The notes beneath the pieces are model-generated. The model was not told the origin of the DNA. It did not search any database and saw only the letters and a list, made by a program, of their open reading frames with translations. From Paenibacillus sp. JQZ6Y-1 (lineage in GTDB: Bacteria; Bacillota; Bacilli; Paenibacillales; Paenibacillaceae), in the NCBI RefSeq assembly GCF_040719145.1, contig NZ_JBFDUZ010000001.1, positions 372,001 to 436,000 on the forward strand: a stretch of 64,000 bases of DNA, given 5' to 3'. Made by a program: the position numbers and the translations under genes. Shown here in pieces: positions 58,769-64,000 of the stretch. The first letter of the stretch is position 1; every line of letters starts with the position of its first letter.

Positions 58769-59263
58769 ATGATGATGCTGACGGAACAGATAGACCGGAT
58801 TAAGGAACGCCTAAAATCCAAAGGTTATAAGCTGACGCCACAGCGCGAGACGACAATCCGGGTATTGCTGGAGCACCAAAAAGACCATTTGAGCGCAGAG
58901 GAAGTCTTTCTGCTAGTAAAGGAGCAATTCCCGGAGATTGGTATGGCCACCGTCTACCGGGTACTCGATTTGCTTAACGAACTGCAAATCGTACAGAAGG
59001 TCAACTTTGGCGACGGAGCCGCGCGCTTTGATCTACGCGCAGCCAATAGCCCTCATTTGCACCACCATCTGATCTGCACCCGCTGCGGTAATGTAGAAGA
59101 GATTATGGAAGACTGGCTGCTGGCACTAGAAAAACGAGTAGAACGAGAATACGGTTTTACCGTGACGGATCATCGACTCGATTTTCAAGGCGTATGTTCA
59201 GCTTGCCAAGCAAAAGAGCGCGAGAAAAACAAAGGCGGCAAAAACTGCCAAGCCGTTTCCTGA
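58769..59263 (+). CDS. fur: Ferric uptake regulator Fur
   Basis: A 164-residue Fur protein. The winged-helix part reads LTPQRETTIRVLLEH and IGMATVYRVLDLLNEL; the metal-site residues appear in HLHHHLICTRCGNVEEI and later HRLDFQGVCSAC. Similarity to B. subtilis Fur (SYKLTPQRE..., DHLSAE, LLVKE, PEIG) is much closer than to PerR. It represses iron-uptake genes when Fe2+ is plentiful. The ATG at 58769 has GGAAGGTG upstream; the longer frame from 58697 lacks a site. A terminator follows at 59315. Confidence 0.93.
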   Translation: MMMLTEQIDRIKERLKSKGYKLTPQRETTIRVLLEHQKDHLSAEEVFLLVKEQFPEIGMATVYRVLDLLNELQIVQKVNFGDGAARFDLRAANSPHLHHHLICTRCGNVEEIMEDWLLALEKRVEREYGFTVTDHRLDFQGVCSACQAKEREKNKGGKNCQAVS

Positions 59264-59576
59264 AGTTAAAGATATGCTGCTGATCTGAATGGTAAGACGC
59301 ATAGTTCCTTCATTAAAGAGCCTGTACAGGCTCTTTTTTGCTGTCTGGGTTACAATTTTCAGCTGTACAACCGACATATAGAGAAAAAGACTATAGTTAA
59401 CAACGATAAGGTAGTAACTGGACGATAGCGAAAGATGATGATGCCATCCAAGTATGTAATGCTACACAATAGAAAGAACCTAAATATGAAAATGAGCAAC
59501 GAATATTTGCAACGCTACCTAATTATACCGCGTAAAAGCAGTATAAAGTTACATATATAGAAAAGGGGAAACAAAT
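59264..59576. other. 313-base intergenic region
   Basis: It has the fur terminator and an AT-rich stretch before the SPFH gene. No clear promoter consensus was found. Confidence 0.5.
59315..59339 (+). terminator. Terminator after fur
   Basis: AAAGAGCCTG-ta-CAGGCTCTTT is a perfect palindrome ending in six or more Ts. Confidence 0.88.
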
Positions 59577-60818
59577 ATGGCTCTTGTAGAAGTCGTTAAA
59601 TATGATGGCACACCGGATGTCTATGCGTGGAAATATCCCAATGATGAGCTGGGCACATGGACACAATTGATTGTAAATGAATCGCAAGAGGCGATTCTGT
59701 TCAAAGGCGGACAAGCATTTGATACGTTCCAAGCAGGGCGACATACGCTGAGCACAATGAATATTCCGTTATTGAACAATATAATCAATCTACCGTTTGG
59801 TGGAGAATCGCCGTTTGCGGCGGAAGTTTGGTATATCAATAAGGTGAGCAATTTGGATCTAAAATGGGGTACCAATGCACCTATTCAATTGCAGGACCCG
59901 AAATATAAAATTATTATTCCCGTCCGTGCCTTTGGTCAAATGGGTATTATGATTGAGGATTCGCGTAAGTTTCTGATCAAGCTGGTTGGTACACTATCCC
60001 GCTTTGACCTGTCGGATATTTCTCGTTATTTCCGCGGTGTGCTGTTGATGAATATGAATGAATGTATTTCTTCGTATTTGGTGCATCGTCAGATCAGTAT
60101 TCTGGATATTAATGCCTATATCAGCGAAATCTCTGCATTTGTTAAAGAACGCATGGCTCCCGTATTTGCCGAATACGGTATCCGCATTCTGAATTTGTTC
60201 GTCGATTCGGTCAATACACCGGATGATGATCCGTCTGTGAAACGTTTGCAGGAGGCATTGGCACGTAAAGCGGAGATGGATATTATCGGCTATACCTATC
60301 AGCAGGAACGCAGCTTTGATACACTGGAGGGCGCTGCCAAAAACGAGGGCAGTCTGCAATCGGGCGTGATGGGAGCAGGGTTGGGATTAGGCATGGGCTT
60401 TGGTATAGGTGGTCCACTCGGTCAAACGATGGGACAGGTGAGTCGCGTGATGGATGTCAACAGTAATGACGTATCTGCCGGCGCGCCCGCTACTAAAACA
60501 CAACCATGTCATAACTGTGGTCAACCGCTAATTGCTGGCTCCAAATTCTGTCATCATTGCGGTGATGCCTATCTGGCTTGTGAGCATTGCGGTGCCGATA
60601 ATCCAGAAGGTGCAGTGAATTGTCATAGCTGTGGCAAAGGGCTGTCTCATCCATGCGGTCAATGTGGAGCTTCCTTAAAAGCAGGAGCGAAATTTTGCCA
60701 TGAATGCGGAGCGCCGACTTCCGTAACGTGCAGCAACTGCGGACAACCGATGCAGCCCGGTCAGAAGTTCTGTATGGAATGTGGGCATCAGGCGCCGCAA
60801 CAGGGAGGGCAAGCCTGA
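59577..60818 (+). CDS. SPFH-domain protein with four C-terminal zinc ribbons (YdjI-like)
   Basis: A 413-residue cytoplasmic protein. Residues about 1-240 form an SPFH-like domain (YDGTPDVYAWKYPNDELGTW, seen in part; later AEYGIRILNLFVDSVNTP). A Gly/Met-rich stretch (about 265-290) leads to four zinc-ribbon units (about 311-405), each with CxxCG pairs: CHNCG/CHHCG, CEHCG/CHSCG, CGQCG/CHECG, CSNCG/CMECG. This matches the SPFH plus zinc-ribbon proteins related to B. subtilis YdjI, found near PspA-like or membrane-stress genes; no PspA gene is in this window. AAAGGGG precedes the ATG. Stop and next start overlap by one base (TGATG). It probably assembles at membranes. Confidence 0.85.
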   Translation: MALVEVVKYDGTPDVYAWKYPNDELGTWTQLIVNESQEAILFKGGQAFDTFQAGRHTLSTMNIPLLNNIINLPFGGESPFAAEVWYINKVSNLDLKWGTNAPIQLQDPKYKIIIPVRAFGQMGIMIEDSRKFLIKLVGTLSRFDLSDISRYFRGVLLMNMNECISSYLVHRQISILDINAYISEISAFVKERMAPVFAEYGIRILNLFVDSVNTPDDDPSVKRLQEALARKAEMDIIGYTYQQERSFDTLEGAAKNEGSLQSGVMGAGLGLGMGFGIGGPLGQTMGQVSRVMDVNSNDVSAGAPATKTQPCHNCGQPLIAGSKFCHHCGDAYLACEHCGADNPEGAVNCHSCGKGLSHPCGQCGASLKAGAKFCHECGAPTSVTCSNCGQPMQPGQKFCMECGHQAPQQGGQA

Positions 60819-61570
60819 TGAGCCGACATAGAGGGATTGCCATCATTGCTCTGCTGTATGGATTATCAGTGATCGTTACCATCGTAGGATTTGTACTGCT
60901 TGGCAAGGTGCTGATCGTGGACAGCCGATTTTGGATTTCGCTCATTGCCTTGCTGTTGGCAGAGACGTTGTTCTGGTCGCTCGCTGGCTGGGGCTCGATG
61001 CGAGGGCAGGCATTCGCATCGACAATGCCTGCTTTTATGGCGCAAATCGTTGTAGCTAGTCTATATGGAGTATTGGCAATCGGGTATATGCTAGTATTAT
61101 GGCTGCTGCTTCACGTATCGGCCTCCTTTTATGGATGGCTGCATTTGGCAACATTTGTAGTGGCGGTCGGAATCATTGCGCTAGTCAGCTGGTTTATGCA
61201 ATCAGAGCGTTATACCGATGAGCAAGAACGTGAGCAGAAACTAGGCATCGCCGATATTCGCCAAGGTCTGGGCGAAGCGGGTCTGCATATTCGTAATTGG
61301 CAGGAGCCTTATCGCGGCGAAGTTCATCGTCTGTTATCCGAGCTAGAAGAAAGTGTACGTTTTAGCGATCCGGTGACTCATCCTGATGTATGGAGAGAAG
61401 AGGAGCAACTGACAGATGAAGTTCGTCATCTGCGTGATCAGATGATGAACGCACCAAGCGGGGATGAGCAGCAGATGAATGACCAACTGGATCAGCTGCG
61501 TCAGCATTTCCAATCGGCGCACGATATACTCCGTCAACGAAATGCGAGACTTGCAGTTGCCAAATCATAG
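60818..61570 (+). CDS. Four-helix membrane protein with cytoplasmic coiled coil
   Basis: A 250-residue protein: four membrane helices in the first 130 residues (about 8-28, 39-58, 69-95, 103-125) and a charged helical C-terminal region (about 128-250) rich in Glu, Gln and Arg (ELEESVRFSDPVTHPDVWRE then LRDQMMNAPSGDEQQMND). I do not recognise a family. AGGGAGG is ten bases before the ATG, which is fused to the SPFH stop codon, so the two products are probably made in step. The coiled coil may contact the SPFH protein; this is inference. Confidence 0.72.
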   Translation: MSRHRGIAIIALLYGLSVIVTIVGFVLLGKVLIVDSRFWISLIALLLAETLFWSLAGWGSMRGQAFASTMPAFMAQIVVASLYGVLAIGYMLVLWLLLHVSASFYGWLHLATFVVAVGIIALVSWFMQSERYTDEQEREQKLGIADIRQGLGEAGLHIRNWQEPYRGEVHRLLSELEESVRFSDPVTHPDVWREEEQLTDEVRHLRDQMMNAPSGDEQQMNDQLDQLRQHFQSAHDILRQRNARLAVAKS

Positions 61571-61635
61571 ACTGTTATCAACATAAATAGGTACGATTTT
61601 AGAGATATAGAATTTGTTGAAAGGGGAGTTATGCC

Positions 61636-62193
61636 ATGCTGGCAGGAGGAATCGTCTGTATTATTTTCGCCCTTCCTTTGTTGCTGCTTGGTTTCTTCGG
61701 TTTGGTCGGTACCTTGCCTGAAGATCCGGGGACAGCGATTGTAATGGCCATGGTATTTGCTTTGCCGGGGATTATTTTAATGATCATCGGTGTGAGGCTG
61801 ATTCGGAAAAGTCACATACAATCACAGCTGCAATACGACCAAATGATGGCGGGACAACATTGGAATCCAAACAACGCACCAGCAAACGACGATTATCATT
61901 ATCCGCAACCACAGCCGCATTCTGATCCATCTAGTGGACAATATAGACCAGAGCAGCCCAATGGCTCGTACAAAATCTATGATCCGCTCGATCCGCGTAC
62001 GGCTGCCTATATGAATCAGCAGGCAGGGCGCACATCATCTTCATCAGCATCGCCTAATTCTGCAAACGCGGCGGCAAATAGCAGTCATGGAGCCAAAACG
62101 ATAGATTGTCCCGGCTGCGGTGCACCACAAACGCTAGCTCCACAGCAAAGTCGGGAGTGCGAATATTGTGGTACGGTGGTTACTTACAAATGA
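61636..62193 (+). CDS. Two-helix membrane protein with C-terminal zinc ribbon
   Basis: A 185-residue protein with two membrane helices (about 5-25 and 34-54), a low-complexity Pro/Gln/Asn/Ser-rich linker (about 70-150) and a zinc ribbon at the end (CPGCGAPQ then CEYCGTVVTY). Such ribbons recall those of the SPFH protein two genes upstream. AAAGGGGAG precedes the ATG. It is the third gene of the same-strand cluster, 65 bases after the membrane protein. Function unknown. A pair of hairpins follows. Confidence 0.72.
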   Translation: MLAGGIVCIIFALPLLLLGFFGLVGTLPEDPGTAIVMAMVFALPGIILMIIGVRLIRKSHIQSQLQYDQMMAGQHWNPNNAPANDDYHYPQPQPHSDPSSGQYRPEQPNGSYKIYDPLDPRTAAYMNQQAGRTSSSSASPNSANAAANSSHGAKTIDCPGCGAPQTLAPQQSRECEYCGTVVTYK

Positions 62194-62241
62194 TTTCAGG
62201 ATGAATCTAGCACTTTAATGTAAATTTCCTAAATTGCAAAA

Positions 62242-62271
62242 TACCCGCTTCTATTCTGAAAGAAGCGGGTA
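62242..62271 (+). terminator. First hairpin after the SPFH operon
   Basis: TACCCGCTTC and GAAGCGGGTA pair perfectly around a 10-base loop; no T-run follows. Confidence 0.55.
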
Positions 62272-62283
62272 AGTACTACAAAC

Positions 62284-62330
62284 AAGGCGAAACCGCACAG
62301 ACATCTGCTGGACGGCTGTTCGCCTTTTCT
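62284..62330 (+). terminator. Second hairpin, terminator of the SPFH operon
   Basis: AAGGCGAA pairs with TTCGCCTT over an inner stem; TTTTCT ends it. Confidence 0.7.
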
Positions 62331-62467
62331 AGGTGGAATTTGAATTGTAGTACCAATAGCGGTTAAGCTTTTGTTATAGGCTCTGATGCAATTGACAGTT
62401 ATCCAGCTTCCGCATTAACATAGTGGTATTGCCCGGATGGGCAAAAACGGATAGAAGGTGACTGTAA

Positions 62468-63649
62468 TTGCAACAGCAATATCGACCAACAAGAGCTGAA
62501 ATTAACCTGGATGCGCTACGTACCAACTACGAGTCTTTCCGTAACGCTTTGCCGGATACCACCTTATTGATGCTTTGCGTCAAAGCGAGTGCCTACGGGC
62601 ATGGCGCGGTTGAGATATCCAGAGAGCTGGAACGACTTGGGGCGGACTATTTAAGCGTCGCGTTTCTAGACGAAGCGATTGAGCTGCGTCAGCATGGCAT
62701 CGGCTTGCCCATTCTTGTGCTTGGGTATACCGGGCCGGAAGCGGTGGCGGTCGCTTATGAGTATGACGTTACATTAAATGTATTTACGGAAGACGTGCTA
62801 GAAGCGATTGCCGGACTGTCTGTGGAACCTTCCGGACGCAAGCTCAAAGCTCATATCAAAATCGACAGTGGAATGGGACGACTGGGATTATTTCCAGATG
62901 AAGCGCCTGCTTTTATCGCAAAAGCATTTCAGGTGCCTACGCTGGAAGTTGAAGGTATGTTTACCCATTTTGCCAGAGCGGATGAGCACAATAAAGATTA
63001 TACACTGATGCAATACGAAAACTTTCAACGAGTGGACCGGGAATTGCGGAACATGGGTTATACTATCCCTGTAATACATACGGGGAACAGTGCTGCCGCG
63101 ATGGACATGCCTGAATTATCTCCACAGATGATTCGGCTCGGGATTGCATTGTATGGGCTGTATCCTTCGACCGAAGTGAACCAGCAGGCGATAGAATTAG
63201 CCCCGGTCATGACGCTGAAAACGGGAATATCGTACGTGAAGACACTGCCGACCGGTGCGGGCATAAGCTACGGCACCCGCTATTTTACCGATCAGCCAGA
63301 AGTGATCGCTACGCTCCCCATCGGTTATGCTGACGGATACTCACGCTTAATGAGCGGAAAAGCCGAAGTGCTGATCCGCGGACGCCGGGTTCCAGTCGTT
63401 GGCACCATTTGTATGGATCAGTGTATGGTATCACTCAAATCTTTTGCTGATGAGGCAAAAGAAATCCAAATCGGCGATGAGGTTGTCTTAATCGGCCGTC
63501 AGCAGGATGAATTCATTCACGCTGATGAGCCTGCTTCTTGGCTCGGCACCATCAATTACGAAGTTGTTTGCATGATTGCTTCCCGAGTACCTCGCCTGTA
63601 TTACCGCGATGGTATACCCGTTAGTCGCTGTAACCCCCTTCTAGGATAG
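62468..63649 (+). CDS. alr: Alanine racemase
   Basis: A 393-residue PLP enzyme that interconverts L- and D-alanine for cell wall synthesis. The PLP lysine is in MLCVKASAYGHGA (Lys near 38), the catalytic tyrosine in AGISYGTRYFT (near 268), and the C-terminal beta domain is complete (GTICMDQCMVS). The TTG start at 62468 fits GAAGGTGAC seven bases upstream. As in B. subtilis, the gene is followed by an NdoAI-type antitoxin gene. Confidence 0.95.
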   Translation: MQQQYRPTRAEINLDALRTNYESFRNALPDTTLLMLCVKASAYGHGAVEISRELERLGADYLSVAFLDEAIELRQHGIGLPILVLGYTGPEAVAVAYEYDVTLNVFTEDVLEAIAGLSVEPSGRKLKAHIKIDSGMGRLGLFPDEAPAFIAKAFQVPTLEVEGMFTHFARADEHNKDYTLMQYENFQRVDRELRNMGYTIPVIHTGNSAAAMDMPELSPQMIRLGIALYGLYPSTEVNQQAIELAPVMTLKTGISYVKTLPTGAGISYGTRYFTDQPEVIATLPIGYADGYSRLMSGKAEVLIRGRRVPVVGTICMDQCMVSLKSFADEAKEIQIGDEVVLIGRQQDEFIHADEPASWLGTINYEVVCMIASRVPRLYYRDGIPVSRCNPLLG

Positions 63650-63743
63650 AAAATATATTTCGTCTAATGGAAGGAAACGGAAATTTCAGCGCGAATCTTA
63701 CATAATGTGATGAAAAGTCTGTACGAGCGCCTTCATTGTGGTT

Positions 63744-63749
63744 TATAAT
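63744..63749 (+). promoter_or_regulatory. Candidate -10 element upstream of the antitoxin gene
   Basis: TATAAT at 63744-63749 without a good -35 hexamer, about 125 bases before the antitoxin gene. Only the -10 can be supported. Confidence 0.3.
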
Positions 63750-63873
63750 GGTGGCAGCAAAGTAGCCATATGCACTGTGCCTATGGTCAGACCATAAACT
63801 TGGATTCGCATTATGAAAATGCCGTTACACAGCTAAGGGGTATAGCTGAAAAGGTTTTGGGGGTGCTGGACAG

Positions 63874-64000
63874 TTGGACAACATGCAGAACGTGCAAGGG
63901 ATTACGATCCATTTACCGGATCAGCTTTTGCAGGAAATCGATGGGATCGCAGCTTTGGATAATTCCGACCGCAATGAGGTTATCAGAAAGGCGACGAAAG
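63874..64000 (+). CDS. Ribbon-helix-helix antitoxin, NdoAI/EndoAI-like (partial)
   Basis: The first 42 codons of a CopG/MetJ-type antitoxin: ITIHLPDQLLQEIDGIAALD then NSDRNEVIRKAT, the usual beta strand plus two helices. In B. subtilis the gene between alr and the MazF-type toxin NdoA encodes such an antitoxin, and the same order is expected here. The TTG at 63874 has GGGGGTG ten bases upstream; an ATG three codons later is too far from it. The rest of the gene and any toxin lie outside the window. Confidence 0.82.
   Translation, partial: MDNMQNVQGITIHLPDQLLQEIDGIAALDNSDRNEVIRKATK

Noticed and set aside
58769-59263. PerR instead of Fur
   Set aside because: The PerR-like box suggested autoregulation, but the protein sequence is much closer to Fur, and fur is itself a PerR target in B. 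subtilis.

Overview
The window looks like a chromosomal segment of a Paenibacillus or a close relative in the Paenibacillaceae. The evidence is moderate GC, strong GGAGG-type ribosome sites, frequent TTG/GTG starts and Bacillus-like gene order: tsaE-tsaB-rimI-tsaD / ABC-F (ydiF) / moaC / tatA-tatC / groES-groEL, and alr followed by an NdoAI-type antitoxin. It also carries endospore-former markers (spo0M, a SleB/CwlJ-type hydrolase, a NucA/NucB nuclease). I see no rRNA, tRNA, CRISPR array, insertion sequence or phage gene.

Layout. 1-13.2 kb: end of a dGTPase-like gene, a flavin-dependent oxidoreductase, a D-2-hydroxyacid dehydrogenase (minus), RNA 2',3'-cyclic phosphodiesterase, a membrane-anchored SleB-like hydrolase, an UPF0173 metallohydrolase, a glutamate synthase large subunit without an adjacent small subunit, and an ABC-2 export pair. 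13.6-24.6 kb: cardiolipin synthase; the t6A operon tsaE-tsaB-rimI-tsaD; a 0.7-kb spacer with four DnaA-box-like sites; the ABC-F gene (minus); 5-formyl-THF cyclo-ligase; moaC; a MogA/MoaB-type gene; tatA and tatC with a terminator between them. 25.1-31.7 kb: a polytopic membrane protein of unrecognised family, overlapped by a 1811-residue Ser/Thr kinase-ATPase-TPR-GAF-PAS-GGDEF protein. 31.8-34.1 kb: groESL under a sigma-A promoter and CIRCE operator.

34.1-48.9 kb: a lipoprotein, a LysM protein and spo0M (all minus); a chemoreceptor, NucB-type nuclease and 54-residue membrane protein (plus); the glycine-betaine importer opuAA-AB-AC (minus), divergent from a GbsR/OpcR-type regulator; a 1088-residue secreted subtilase; and two small genes of unknown function. 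48.9-58.2 kb: an arabinan/arabino-oligosaccharide module with two GH51 arabinofuranosidases, a GH43 arabinanase lacking a signal peptide, an AraNPQ-like importer and an ArsR-type regulator with a large C-terminal domain. Oligosaccharides would be imported intact and trimmed in the cytoplasm. 58.7-64 kb: fur behind a PerR-like box, a three-gene SPFH/zinc-ribbon/membrane operon, alr, and the start of a ribbon-helix-helix antitoxin gene.

The best candidates for something new are the membrane-protein/giant kinase-cyclase pair (25080-31684), the DnaA-box cluster beside tsaD, the SPFH-zinc-ribbon operon and the promoter-embedded palindrome that may control the arabinan operon. All functions are read from the sequence and family knowledge; no database search was run.
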